Notes under the pieces: generated by a model
Seen by the model: only the letters and a program-made list of their open reading frames with translations
What the model was told of the DNA's origin: nothing
Databases searched by the model: none
Part shown: positions 37,797 to 45,965 of the stretch, in pieces
Layout of the letters: each line of letters opens with the position of its first letter
How positions within the stretch are numbered: position 1 is the stretch's first letter
Made by a program: the position numbers and the translations under genes
NCBI RefSeq assembly: GCF_027921765.1
Contig: NZ_BSEJ01000003.1
Location: 186,001 to 250,000 of the forward strand
Reading direction: 5' to 3'
Length of the DNA stretch: 64,000 nt
Source: Microbacterium barkeri
Lineage (GTDB): Bacteria; Actinomycetota; Actinomycetes; Actinomycetales; Microbacteriaceae

Positions 37797-38632
37797 TTGA
37801 GGCCCGCCGCGGCGATGCCCTGCACGAAGTGCCGCTGCAGGAGGAGGAAGAGGACCAGCACGGGGAGCATGATCACGAACGCGCCCGCGAGCACGAGCCC
37901 GTAGTCGAGGACATGCGCGGAGGCCCGGCTCGTGGCGGCGAGGGCGACGGGGAGGGTGTAGGTCTCGGATGACTGGGCGACCACGAGCGGCCAGATGAAG
38001 TTGTTCCACGCCGTGAGGAACGACATGATCGTGATCGTCGCCACAGCCGGTCCTGCCAGCGGCAGGAAGATCCGCGCGAAGATGCGGAACTCTCCCGCCC
38101 CGTCGAGGCGCGCCGCTTCGATGAGCTCGTCGGGCACCGACGACGCGTACTGGCGCATGATGAAGATCGAGATCGGAAGCGCGACGCTGGGCAGCGCGAT
38201 CCCCGCGAGCGTGTCGACGAGACCCAGATTGACGGTGATCACGAACTGCGGGACGAACACGGCCGTCGCGGGGATCATCAAGGCGGCGAGGACTGCGCCG
38301 AACGCAATCCTCTTGCCGGGGAAGTCGAACTTGGCCAGCGCGTACCCGGCAGCCGTGCCGGCCACGACATTGCCGACGACCACGATCGCCGCCACGACGA
38401 TGCTGTTGATCATGTACGACCCGAAGCCGACCTCGGTGAACAGGCGAGCGAAGTTGTCGAGGGTCGGCTCCGCGGGGAACCACGCTCCGGGGTCCTGACG
38501 GATCTCCCGCAGGCTCCGCAGCGACCCCGAGGCCACCCAGACGAACGGGAGCAGCGTCGCGAGTGCGGCGACGAGGACGGCCGTGTAGAGCAGGGGGCGT
38601 CCGATGCGGACGCGGAAGGCGGTGGCGGTCAT
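37793..38632 (-). CDS. Sugar ABC transporter permease (MalG type)
   Basis: 279 residues, six transmembrane helices, carbohydrate uptake family CUT1. The EAA loop reads DELIEAARLDGAGEFRIFARIFLPLAGPA in segments, and IMRQYASSVPDELIEAARLD is the classic helical contact with the ATPase. Start at ATG 38632 overlaps the other permease (ATGA) and its stop overlaps the ROK start. No ATPase gene is in the operon, so a shared MsiK-type ATPase is expected, as is common in actinobacteria. Confidence 0.9.
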   Translation of the reverse strand: MTATAFRVRIGRPLLYTAVLVAALATLLPFVWVASGSLRSLREIRQDPGAWFPAEPTLDNFARLFTEVGFGSYMINSIVVAAIVVVGNVVAGTAAGYALAKFDFPGKRIAFGAVLAALMIPATAVFVPQFVITVNLGLVDTLAGIALPSVALPISIFIMRQYASSVPDELIEAARLDGAGEFRIFARIFLPLAGPAVATITIMSFLTAWNNFIWPLVVAQSSETYTLPVALAATSRASAHVLDYGLVLAGAFVIMLPVLVLFLLLQRHFVQGIAAAGLK

Positions 38633-39540
38633 GTGCGTGGCCTCAGGATCCGGAACTGGACCGCGCTCACGAGGACGACGAGCGCGAGCATGATGAAGGA
38701 CGCGGCGGACGAGAGGCCGTACTCGCCGAATCCGAACTGGCGGTAGGTGTACAGCGCAACGGACTCCGTCGAGCCGAGCGGGCCGCCGTCCGTGAGCAGA
38801 TACGGCTCGTCGAAAACCTGGAGGTAGAAGGTCGACAGAAGCACCGACACGAGGAGGGTCGTCGGGAGGAGCAGGGGCATCGTCACATGGATGAGACGTG
38901 CCCACCATCCGGCTCCGTCCAGCGCCGCGGCTTCGTGCACCTCCTCCGGGACAGCCTGCAGACCGGCGAGGAAGAGGACCATGGCCGTGCCGAAGTTGCG
39001 CCAGACGCCGAGCAGGATGACGACGGGCATCGCGAGGTCCGTTTCGGTGAGCCAGCCGGGCCCCGCGAAACCGAGCCATCCGAGAGCCTGATTGACCGTG
39101 CCGTCCGCCTGGAACGCGTACTGCCAGATGAGCGCGATCGCGACGACGTTCGTCACCACGGGCGCGTAGAAGACGGTTCGGAAGACACCGCGGAGACGGC
39201 GGATGCCCGTGTTCAGCGCGACCGCCAGGGCGAAGCCGGCCACCATCGTGAGCGGCACGCCGACGACCACGAAGACGGCGGTGTTGCCGAGGTCCTTCAG
39301 GAATCGCTCGTCCCCGAAGAGTCGCAGGTAGTTCTCGAGGCCGACGAGGTTCACGGCCAGCGGGTTCCGCAGATCCGTCCCGCGCAGATCCGAGACGCTG
39401 ATCGCGAGCGCAGCGATCGCCGGCACGGCCGTGTACACGAGGAAGATCAGGGCGAACGGACTCAGGAACACCCATGCGACGGATGTCCGGCGCCGGCGAC
39501 CGCGTGTCGCGCGCGGCACCCCTTGGGCGAGGGCGGTCAT
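38629..39540 (-). CDS. Sugar ABC transporter permease (MalF type)
   Basis: 303 residues, CUT1 permease with six helices after a basic N-terminus (RATRGRRRRTSVAWVFLSPF). EAA motif: PEEVHEAAALDGAGWWARL, followed by MPLLLPTTLLVSVLL. Works with the MalG-type permease in the membrane and with the binding lipoprotein encoded 10 nt upstream. Confidence 0.9.
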   Translation of the reverse strand: MTALAQGVPRATRGRRRRTSVAWVFLSPFALIFLVYTAVPAIAALAISVSDLRGTDLRNPLAVNLVGLENYLRLFGDERFLKDLGNTAVFVVVGVPLTMVAGFALAVALNTGIRRLRGVFRTVFYAPVVTNVVAIALIWQYAFQADGTVNQALGWLGFAGPGWLTETDLAMPVVILLGVWRNFGTAMVLFLAGLQAVPEEVHEAAALDGAGWWARLIHVTMPLLLPTTLLVSVLLSTFYLQVFDEPYLLTDGGPLGSTESVALYTYRQFGFGEYGLSSAASFIMLALVVLVSAVQFRILRPRT

Positions 39541-39550
39541 GTCGCTCGAC

Positions 39551-40846
39551 TCACTCCGCCCCGGTGCCGAGGGCGTCGGCGAACGACTGGATGTCGGCGG
39601 CGGCCGCCGCGGCGGTCTTCCGTCCCTTCGCGACCTGCTCGATCTCCGCGCCGAGCTGGGTTGCGACCTGCGGCCACGTCGTCGAGGCGGGATAGGTCCT
39701 CGCGTCCTGCAGCTGCGTGAAGAACGCGTCCAGGAGTGGCTGGTCGGCGATCGCCGGGTCGCTCCATGCGGCCTCGACAGCCGGCATCGAGCCGTACGCC
39801 GCGTACTGGGCGAGCTGCGTCTCCTCCTCTGCCATGTGGCGGATGAGCTTCCAGGCGGCGTCCGATGCGTCGCTGTCGGCCAGCACGCCCCAGCTGCCGC
39901 CCGCGAGGGCGCCGGTCGATCCGCCCTCGCCCGCAGGGAGCGGTGCAGTCGCGACGTTCTCCTCTGTCCAGCCCTCCTGTCCGGCGACCTCATCCAGCTG
40001 CCCGATGACCCAGGGTCCCGTGATCGTCGCCGCTGTCCTCCCCTGGACGAAGTAGGGCTGGGCATCGAGGAACTGAGGTCCATCGAGGTCGGCCGTGCCC
40101 GACGTGAAGAACGAGGCGTTGTACTCGATCGCCGCGACCATCTCCGGGGTGTCGAGGGTCCACGCGGACCCGTCGGCGGAGGTCAGCTCCCCGCCCGCCT
40201 GCCAGAGGAACTGGGCGAGCGTCTGGCCGCTGTACTTGTCCCACCCGATGTCGGCGCCGAGGCCGTGGACGGCGCCGCCGCTCTGGAGCCCCTCGAGGAA
40301 CGGGACCATGGCGTCCCAGGTGGCTGGCGCCTCGACGCCCGCCGCGCGCGCGATGTCGGCCCGGTAGACGAGGGCGTACGTGTACGAGTACCACGGCACG
40401 GAGTAGGCGACCCCGTCCTGCAGACCGGATTCCCATGCGCCCATGAAGAAGGAGCTCTCGTCGACGAGCCCGTCGGGCACCGGCGCGAAGGCTCTTGTCT
40501 CGATGAACTGCGGCTCGGTCTCCGGGTAGAGCTGAGCGACGTCCGGGCCGGTCCCGGCGGCGATGGCGGAGCGCAGCTTCGTCTCGTACTCCGTCTCGGG
40601 CACGAGCGTGATCTCGAGATCGAGATCCGGGTTCTCGGCGAGGAACGGCGCGAGGACATCCTCGAGGACCTTCGCGTCGCCATCCGGGGCCCAGAGGGAG
40701 ACGGTGCCGCGAGCGGCGGAATCGTCGACGGTGTCTGTCGATTCCGCGACGCCTGCGTCGGCGGCGCGTCCGCAGCCGGTGAGGACGAGGACGCCGATCA
40801 GGCCGACGGCGCCGAGGAGGTGAGGAGAGCGGGGGGAAGTGGGCAT
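39551..40846 (-). CDS. Sugar ABC transporter substrate-binding lipoprotein
   Basis: 431 residues from ATG 40846; the ribosome site is weak (ACGAG), so the start is moderately sure. Lipobox LTGC at about residue 25. Type 1 extracellular solute-binding fold: TVSLWAPDGDAKVLEDVLAP, IAAGTGPDVAQLYPET, GVAYSVPWYSYTYALVYRAD, and GALAGGSWGVLADSDASDAA. Cluster D-I proteins bind oligosaccharides or glycosides. First gene of the six-gene operon. Confidence 0.9.
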   Translation of the reverse strand: MPTSPRSPHLLGAVGLIGVLVLTGCGRAADAGVAESTDTVDDSAARGTVSLWAPDGDAKVLEDVLAPFLAENPDLDLEITLVPETEYETKLRSAIAAGTGPDVAQLYPETEPQFIETRAFAPVPDGLVDESSFFMGAWESGLQDGVAYSVPWYSYTYALVYRADIARAAGVEAPATWDAMVPFLEGLQSGGAVHGLGADIGWDKYSGQTLAQFLWQAGGELTSADGSAWTLDTPEMVAAIEYNASFFTSGTADLDGPQFLDAQPYFVQGRTAATITGPWVIGQLDEVAGQEGWTEENVATAPLPAGEGGSTGALAGGSWGVLADSDASDAAWKLIRHMAEEETQLAQYAAYGSMPAVEAAWSDPAIADQPLLDAFFTQLQDARTYPASTTWPQVATQLGAEIEQVAKGRKTAAAAAADIQSFADALGTGAE

Positions 40847-40894
40847 CGAGTGCTCGTTTCTCGGAGGGGGAGTGGAGCATTGTGCGTGGATGTA

Positions 40895-40908
40895 GCGAAA
40901 TCGTTCGC
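40895..40908. promoter_or_regulatory. Candidate operator of the glycoside operon
   Basis: GCGAA-ATCG-TTCGC, 49 bp upstream of the binding-protein start, in the 343-bp gap to rpmB. Could be the ROK regulator's site. The remainder of the gap to 41042 shows no other feature I can support. Confidence 0.5.
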
Positions 40909-41042
40909 GTGCATCCGAGGACGACCGTACGAGCGCCGTGTTTCCGCGCGGTGTCACCGCCGTCACCCACAATTTCGGCGGTTGTCGCAAAATCCCCGTC
41001 CCGTGCGGGGCGCTCCGATTCGGGCGACACGCCCGGCTGTGC

Positions 41043-41048
41043 TACGAT
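41043..41048 (+). promoter_or_regulatory. -10 box TACGAT of the rpmB operon
   Basis: TACGAT predicts transcription from about 41055, exactly the first base of a 9-bp long-range stem in the leader. TTCGGG 18 nt upstream is a weak -35. No Zur-box-like sequence is present. Confidence 0.5.
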
Positions 41049-41054
41049 CGACGT

Positions 41055-41189
41055 TTGTCTGCGTGCACTCCTGCGCGCAGTTCGTGCGGCCCCACCTGTA
41101 CACAGCCCGGTCTCCGGGTGGGTGACGGCTGCGCAGACAAGAGATCTTGGGTGGAGCCGTCCGGCTCCACGGTAGTGAAGGAGTGAACC
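41055..41189 (+). promoter_or_regulatory. Structured 5' leader of the L28-L33-S14 operon
   Basis: TTGTCTGCG (41055-41063) pairs perfectly with CGCAGACAA (41132-41140), closing a domain that contains an inner hairpin CCCGG-TCT-CCGGG (about 41106-41118). A second strong hairpin, GTGGAGCCG-TC-CGGCTCCAC (41151-41170), ends 7 nt before the ribosome site GAAGGAG. This looks like a ribosomal-protein leader able to bind a product of the operon. I know of no described leader for this operon, but cannot check RNA family databases here. Confidence 0.55.
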
Positions 41190-41426
41190 ATGGCTGCTGT
41201 GTGCCAGGTGACCGGTGCCGTACCCGGCTTCGGTCACAATGTCTCGCACTCGCACCGACGGACGAAGCGCCGCTTCGACCCGAACGTGCAGAAGAAGACG
41301 TACTACGTTCCGTCGCTCGGCCGTAAGGTCACGCTGAACGTCTCCGCCAAGGGCATCAAGGTGATCGACGTCCGCGGCATCGAATCGGTCGTGAAGGACC
41401 TGCTCGCAAAGGGTGTGAAGCTCTAA
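41190..41426 (+). CDS. rpmB: 50S ribosomal protein L28
   Basis: 78 residues beginning [20 protein letters not shown] and ending with [20 protein letters not shown]. Strong ribosome site GAAGGAG. Only one Cys (position 5), so no zinc ribbon. The stop codon TAA overlaps the next ATG by one base (TAATG). Confidence 0.96.
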   Translation: MAAVCQVTGAVPGFGHNVSHSHRRTKRRFDPNVQKKTYYVPSLGRKVTLNVSAKGIKVIDVRGIESVVKDLLAKGVKL

Positions 41427-41596
41427 TGGCGAAGAAGGCTCAGGACGTCCGTCCCATCATCAAGCTGCGTTCGACCGCGGGCACGGGCTACACGTACGTG
41501 ACCAAGAAGAACCGCCGCAACAACCCCGACCGCCTCGTGCTGAAGAAGTACGACCCGGTCGTGCGCAAGCACGTCGACTTCCGCGAGGAGCGTTAA
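41426..41596 (+). CDS. rpmG: 50S ribosomal protein L33, cysteine-free form
   Basis: 56 residues with [20 protein letters not shown] and [20 protein letters not shown]. The two C-x-x-C pairs of the zinc form are replaced, so it is zinc independent. Translationally coupled to rpmB by a TAATG junction and 2 nt from rpsN. Confidence 0.95.
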   Translation: MAKKAQDVRPIIKLRSTAGTGYTYVTKKNRRNNPDRLVLKKYDPVVRKHVDFREER

Positions 41597-41598
41597 TC

Positions 41599-41904
41599 AT
41601 GGCGAAGAAGAGCAAGATCGCTCGCAACGAGCAGCGCAAGGCCGTCGTCGACCGCTACGCGGCGAAGCGCCTCGAGCTGAAGAAGCAGCTCGTCGACCCG
41701 AACGCGACGGACGAGCAGCGCGAGGCCGCTCGCGTGGGCCTGCAGAAGCTGCCCCGCAACGCGTCGCCCGTGCGTCTCCGCTCGCGCGATGTCATCGACG
41801 GCCGCCCCCGTGGCGTGCTGACGAAGTTCGGCATCTCGCGTGTCCGCTTCCGCGACATGGCGCACCGTGGCGAGCTGCCCGGCGTGACCAAGTCGAGCTG
41901 GTAA
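41599..41904 (+). CDS. rpsN: 30S ribosomal protein S14, long cysteine-free form
   Basis: 101 residues, the long S14 type, without the C-x-x-C zinc motif of the 61-residue form. Conserved RCRLTGRPRG region appears as [20 protein letters not shown], then the C-terminal [20 protein letters not shown]. Last gene of the operon, followed by a strong terminator. The operon lacks a Zur box, so these zinc-free proteins may be the normal ones rather than starvation copies. Confidence 0.95.
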   Translation: MAKKSKIARNEQRKAVVDRYAAKRLELKKQLVDPNATDEQREAARVGLQKLPRNASPVRLRSRDVIDGRPRGVLTKFGISRVRFRDMAHRGELPGVTKSSW

Positions 41905-41920
41905 GCACCCGCTTCGGCAA

Positions 41921-41960
41921 GAGGGCGGGACTCCTTCGGGAGTCCCGCCTTCTTCCTTTT
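41921..41960 (+). terminator. Rho-independent terminator after rpsN
   Basis: GGCGGGACTCC-TTCG-GGAGTCCCGCC stem of at least 11 bp (41924-41949) with a UUCG tetraloop, followed by TTCTTCCTTTT. Confidence 0.93.
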
Positions 41961-41973
41961 CCCGCCTCGCGAA

Positions 41974-42000
41974 CCGTCACTTCCGTCACATCCGTCACAT
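41974..42000 (+). repeat. Three 9-bp direct repeats upstream of the HU gene
   Basis: CCGTCACTT, CCGTCACAT, CCGTCACAT in tandem, about 70 bp upstream of the TACATT -10. The regular 9-bp spacing could be a regulator binding array or HU/nucleoid site. Confidence 0.5.
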
Positions 42001-42070
42001 CCGAGGGGCGACACGCCGGGCGAATCGCGCGGAAAGCCGCGAGAATCCGCGGAATTCCGGGGCGCGTTGG

Positions 42071-42076
42071 TACATT
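42071..42076 (+). promoter_or_regulatory. -10 box TACATT of the HU gene
   Basis: TACATT gives a predicted start near 42083 and a leader of 76 nt before ATG 42159. No clear -35. Confidence 0.45.
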
Positions 42077-42082
42077 CATCAC

Positions 42083-42158
42083 GGTCGCAAGACCACCGGA
42101 GGCAAACGCCTCCGGTCCGTTGAAACGTCGCGGCGTCCTCACGCCGCTGGAGGATGAC
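42083..42158 (+). promoter_or_regulatory. HU mRNA leader with two hairpins
   Basis: ACCGGAGGC-AAAC-GCCTCCGGT (42095-42116) and GCGGCGT-CCTC-ACGCCGC (42130-42147), the second ending 1 nt before the GGAGG ribosome site. The first contains an anti-Shine-Dalgarno-like CCTCC that could alternatively pair with the real GGAGG. Confidence 0.5.
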
Positions 42159-42446
42159 ATGGCCGACAAGACCATCACCAAGACCGAGCTCGTCGCGAGC
42201 ATCGCCAGCGCCACCGGTCAGAGCCAGGCCGCCGTCTCGGGCGTCCTCGACGCTCTGTTCACCTCGGTCTCCGAGTCCGTCGCCAAGGGCGCGAAGGTCT
42301 CGATCCCCGGCTGGATCGCGTTCGAGCAGGTCGACACCGCTGCCCGCACCGGCCGCAACCCGCAGACCGGCGAGGAGATCGCCATCCCCGCGGGCAAGCG
42401 CGTCAAGGTGACCGCCGGCTCGAAGCTCAAGGCCGCCGTCAAGTAA
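42159..42446 (+). CDS. hup: HU family DNA-binding protein
   Basis: 95 residues, standard length for HU without the Lys/Ala-rich tail found in many actinobacterial HupB proteins. The helical dimer part (TKTELVASIASATGQSQAAV) and the DNA-bending arm with GRNPQTGEEIAIPAGKRVKV, including the conserved Arg-Asn-Pro tip, are intact. GGAGG 5 nt before the start. A strong terminator follows. Confidence 0.95.
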   Translation: MADKTITKTELVASIASATGQSQAAVSGVLDALFTSVSESVAKGAKVSIPGWIAFEQVDTAARTGRNPQTGEEIAIPAGKRVKVTAGSKLKAAVK

Positions 42447-42463
42447 GACGTCTGCCGCGTCGA

Positions 42464-42495
42464 AAGGGCGCCGTCCTCCGGGACGGCGCCCTTTC
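42464..42495 (+). terminator. Rho-independent terminator after HU gene
   Basis: Perfect 14-bp stem AAAGGGCGCCGTCC / GGACGGCGCCCTTT with a TCCG loop. Confidence 0.92.
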
Positions 42496-42564
42496 GCATG
42501 CCCCCCCCGGAAGGGTGAACGATCGGGACATGCCCCGCGCGGCGTCCGCCCAGGGGCGCGCGCA

Positions 42565-42570
42565 TAGGGT
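42565..42570 (+). promoter_or_regulatory. Leaderless -10 box TAGGGT of the CopD-CtaG gene
   Basis: TAGGGT, 6 nt, then GTG 42577. Confidence 0.5.
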
Positions 42571-42576
42571 TGAGGG

Positions 42577-44547
42577 GTGAACCCGCGCGCGCTGCGGGCC
42601 GCTGGGCCCCTCATCCTCGTCGTCGCGGCGATCGCAGCCGTCATCGCGGGTCTCGTGATCGGCGGCGGTGCCGCCGAGCGGTTCAGCGCCGACCCCGGCG
42701 CCTTCGTCCGCTGGGGCCTCCCGATCGCGAAGCTCGTCGTCAACCTGGCGGCGGCGACGATGCTCGGCGCGCTGGTGCTCGCGCTCTTCGGGCTGCGCGC
42801 GCAGGAACGCGAGTTCGACGTCGCGCTCGACACGGCGTCGATCGGCGCGGCCGTCCTCACCCTCTCGAGCGGCGCGGTCGGGTTCCTGACGTTCCTGTCG
42901 TCGTTCAACCCGCAGCTCAGTCTCGGCGCGGAGTTCGGTGCGCAGCTCGGCCGCTTCCTCACGCAGACCGAGCTCGGCAGCGCCTGGCTCCTGACGACCG
43001 TCCTCGCGGCCGTCGTCACGATCCTCGCGTTCGCCATCCGCTCGTGGACCCCGACGCTCCTCACCGCCGTCCTCGCGGCCATCACGCTCGTCCCGATGGC
43101 CACCCAGGGCCACTCGGGCGACCTCGCGGGCCACGACGCGACGGTGACCGCGTTGACCCTGCACATCGTCGCCGCGGCGGTCTGGCTCGGGGGCCTGCTC
43201 CTGCTCGTCATCCTGCGCCCCGCCATGGAGGAGGGGCGCCTGGGCCCGCTTCTCGCGCGCTACTCGTCGTTGGCGCTCGCCGCGTTCGTCGTCGTCGCGG
43301 TCTCGGGCTACGCGCGAACCCTCACCTCCATCGGGCAGTGGGACCAGCTGCTCACCCCGTACGGGGCCATCCTCATCGCGAAGATCGTCGCACTGCTCGC
43401 GATGGGCCTCCTCGGCGCGCTCTACCGCCGTCGGCTGCTCGCGCGGGCGGCGGATGGCGCGGGCGCGTTCTGGGGTCTCGTCGCCGTCGAGCTCGCGTTC
43501 ATGGGCATCGCGAGCGGAGCGGCCGCCGCGCTCGCGCGCACGTCGCCGCCGGTCGGGGAGGTCTCGGCGCCGCAGTCGACGCCCGCGGAGATCCTCACCG
43601 AGGCGCCGCTGCCTCCCGAGCTGACGCCTGCGCGCTGGCTCACCGCGTGGGACGTCGACCTGCTGTGGGTGTTCGTCGCGGGCTTCGGGCTCTTCTTCTA
43701 CTACGCGGGGGTGCGGCGCCTGCGTGCGCGCGGCGACGCGTGGCCCGTGCACCGCACCGTGCTGTGGACGATCGGCATGGTCCTGCTCGTCTGGGTGACG
43801 TGCGGGCCGCTCACGGCGTACGGCGACTACCTCTTCAGCATGCACATGCTCGGGCACATGCTGCTGAGCATGGCCATCCCGCTGCTCCTCGTGCCCGGCG
43901 CACCGGTCACGCTCGCGGCTCGCGCCATCCGCAAGCGCGAGGATGGCACGCGCGGCGGCCGCGAGTGGATCCTCTGGGCGGTGCACAGTCGGTTCGCCCG
44001 CGTCATCACGCACCCGCTCGTCGCGGCCGGCATCTTCATCGGGTCGCTGTGGGCCTTCTACTACACCGACCTGTTCCGGTGGTCGCTGTACGACCACCTG
44101 GGCCACGAGTGGATGATCGTCCACTTCCTGCTGTCGGGCTACCTGTTCGTCATGTCGCTCGTCGGCATCGACCCCGTGCCGTACCGCCTGCCGTACGCGG
44201 GGCGTCTCGTCACCCTCATCGTCACCATGGCGATGCACGCGTTCTTCGGCATCTCGATCATGAGCCACTCGGGTCTCATGGTCGCGGAGTGGTTCGGCGC
44301 GATGGGCCGCACGTGGGGCGCCACCCCGCTCGAGGACCAGTACACGGGCGGCGGCGTCGCATGGTCGATCGGCGAGATCCCGACGCTCATCACGGCCGTC
44401 ATCGTCGCGATCCAGTGGAGCCGCAGCGACGAGCGGACGCAGAAGCGCGCCGATCGCCACGCCGACCGCACGGGCGACGCCGAGCTCGAGGAGTACAACG
44501 CCCGCCTCGCCCGTCTGGCCGAGCGCGACCGCCGTCGCGGGCTCTGA
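42577..44547 (+). CDS. CopD-CtaG fusion membrane protein
   Basis: 656 residues. The N-terminal half (about 1-320) is a CopD copper-import domain: eight or more helices with HIVAAAVWLGGLLLLVIL and SVSGYARTLTS-type segments. The C-terminal half (about 350-620) is a CtaG (caa3-type assembly) domain with FSMHMLGHMLLSMAIPLLLV, DHLGHEWMIVHFLLSGYLFV and MAMHAFFGISIMSHS, whose His/Met residues suit copper. The soluble tail is charged. Such fusions deliver copper for cytochrome oxidase assembly in actinobacteria; this role follows from the family. GTG start supported by the leaderless -10. Confidence 0.88.
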   Translation: MNPRALRAAGPLILVVAAIAAVIAGLVIGGGAAERFSADPGAFVRWGLPIAKLVVNLAAATMLGALVLALFGLRAQEREFDVALDTASIGAAVLTLSSGAVGFLTFLSSFNPQLSLGAEFGAQLGRFLTQTELGSAWLLTTVLAAVVTILAFAIRSWTPTLLTAVLAAITLVPMATQGHSGDLAGHDATVTALTLHIVAAAVWLGGLLLLVILRPAMEEGRLGPLLARYSSLALAAFVVVAVSGYARTLTSIGQWDQLLTPYGAILIAKIVALLAMGLLGALYRRRLLARAADGAGAFWGLVAVELAFMGIASGAAAALARTSPPVGEVSAPQSTPAEILTEAPLPPELTPARWLTAWDVDLLWVFVAGFGLFFYYAGVRRLRARGDAWPVHRTVLWTIGMVLLVWVTCGPLTAYGDYLFSMHMLGHMLLSMAIPLLLVPGAPVTLAARAIRKREDGTRGGREWILWAVHSRFARVITHPLVAAGIFIGSLWAFYYTDLFRWSLYDHLGHEWMIVHFLLSGYLFVMSLVGIDPVPYRLPYAGRLVTLIVTMAMHAFFGISIMSHSGLMVAEWFGAMGRTWGATPLEDQYTGGGVAWSIGEIPTLITAVIVAIQWSRSDERTQKRADRHADRTGDAELEEYNARLARLAERDRRRGL

Positions 44548-44907
44548 CCCTCGCGGAGCCGCGCCCCCCACGGGGGGACGACGCCGAGTCACCCAGGACG
44601 GCCTGCAGCTCGTGCGGAGCGCCGCCGCGGACGGCTGAGCGACGCCGTCCGGGGATGCGCGCGACGGCCGGTGCGAGATCGCTCCGCGCGGTCACGGGCC
44701 TCATCGTGCTCTCGGCGCGTGTGGATTCGGCGATACGGCGCTCGGGCTGTGCGGCGGCGCAGACGATCGCCTTGGGAAGCCACCGCCTCTGAGGTCGGAC
44801 TCTCATAGACGAGTCATAGGCAAGGGAACGGAGGCGCACAACGCCGTTCTTCAGCATGGACGCATCGCCCATCATCAGGCGCACGACCACAGAGAAGGAG
44901 ACCGATC
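44548..44907 (+). other. 360-bp gap without a supported gene; 11-bp-spaced direct repeats
   Basis: No open frame here resembles a protein. TCATAG occurs twice at 44803-44808 and 44814-44819, spaced 11 bp start to start, the spacing bound by OmpR-type regulators, about 90 bp before the dioxygenase-like gene. The repeat unit is short, so chance is possible. Confidence 0.35.
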
Positions 44908-45933
44908 ATGGCACGCATTCCGGAGCCGGAGCACACCCCCGACGGGCCGGCCTACGAGGGCAGGCTCCTCGCGCGGCCGGACGAGGAGGTCGTGGACCAG
45001 GGTGCCGGCTTCGACCTCAAGACGCTGGTCAGCCGCCGAGGAGTCCTGAGCCTCGTCGGAGTCGGCGTGGGCGCCGCCACCCTCGCGGCTTGCGCGCCCG
45101 CCGCGACGAGCTCGACGAGCACCTCGACCCCGAGCGCGTCATCGGACACGTCCGCGAGCACGTCCACCCCGACGCCGACGGCAACGGCCGATGCGACCGA
45201 GACTTCCTCGGATGTCGTCCTCCCCGACGGCGAGATCCCCGACGAGACGGCAGGACCATACCCCGGCGATGGCTCCAACGGGCCGGACGTGCTCGAGGAG
45301 TCGGGCATCGTCCGCCAGGACCTCACGACGAGCATCGCAGGCGGGGAGCCGGTCGACGGCGTGCCGCTCAGCTTCAGCTTCACGGTGACCGACATGGCGA
45401 ACGGAGACGCGCCGTTCGAGGGCGTCGCCGTCTACGCCTGGCACTGCGACGCACAGGGCCTGTACTCCATGTACTCCGAGGGCGTGGAGGGCGAGACCTG
45501 GCTGCGGGGCGTGCAGGTCGCCGACGCGAACGGCCAGGTGACGTTCACATCGATCCTTCCCGGATGCTACCTCGGGCGCTGGACGCACATCCACTTCGAG
45601 GTCTACCCGGATGTCGACTCGATCGCCGATTCGGCGAACGCCATCGCGACGTCGCAGATGGCGTTCCCCGAGGAGGTGCTCAACGAGGTCTACCAGCTCG
45701 ACGCGTACACCGGGTCCGCGGAGAACCTCGCACAGGTCACTCTCGACTCGGACAACGTGTTCGGCGAGGACGGGGGCGCCCTCCAGATGGCCACGATCTC
45801 TGGGGACAGCGCGAGCGGCTACGTCGCATCCCTCGTCGTCCGAGTGGACACGACGACAACGCCGACAGCCGGCGCCGCTCCCGAGGGCGGCGGCGGAGCA
45901 GGCGGCCCCGGTGGCGAGCCGCCGGCGAACTGA
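44908..45933 (+). CDS. Tat-exported intradiol-dioxygenase-like lipoprotein
   Basis: 341 residues. N-terminal Tat signal with S-R43-R44-G-V-L followed by a hydrophobic stretch and a lipobox LAAC (C62), so export is folded and lipid-anchored. A Thr/Ser-rich spacer spans 66-100. Residues 105-320 are an intradiol dioxygenase fold that keeps all four iron ligands at the expected spacing: Tyr186 (AQGLYSMYS), Tyr221 (PGCYLG), His227 and His229 (THIHF). The C-terminus is Gly-rich. Family enzymes cleave catechols; extracellular members in actinobacteria have unknown substrates. AAGGAG precedes the start. Followed directly by tat translocase genes. Confidence 0.85.
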   Translation: MARIPEPEHTPDGPAYEGRLLARPDEEVVDQGAGFDLKTLVSRRGVLSLVGVGVGAATLAACAPAATSSTSTSTPSASSDTSASTSTPTPTATADATETSSDVVLPDGEIPDETAGPYPGDGSNGPDVLEESGIVRQDLTTSIAGGEPVDGVPLSFSFTVTDMANGDAPFEGVAVYAWHCDAQGLYSMYSEGVEGETWLRGVQVADANGQVTFTSILPGCYLGRWTHIHFEVYPDVDSIADSANAIATSQMAFPEEVLNEVYQLDAYTGSAENLAQVTLDSDNVFGEDGGALQMATISGDSASGYVASLVVRVDTTTTPTAGAAPEGGGGAGGPGGEPPAN

Positions 45934-45965
45934 ACCGACCACGACTCGAATCGGAGAACATCATC

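Noticed and set aside
41043..41189. Zur control of the L28-L33-S14 operon
   Set aside because: No sequence close to GAGAA-N3-TTCTC is found in the promoter or leader.
44399..44890. Possible gene in the gap before the dioxygenase-like protein
   Set aside because: It would overlap the end of the CopD-CtaG gene, and its translation shows no family pattern.
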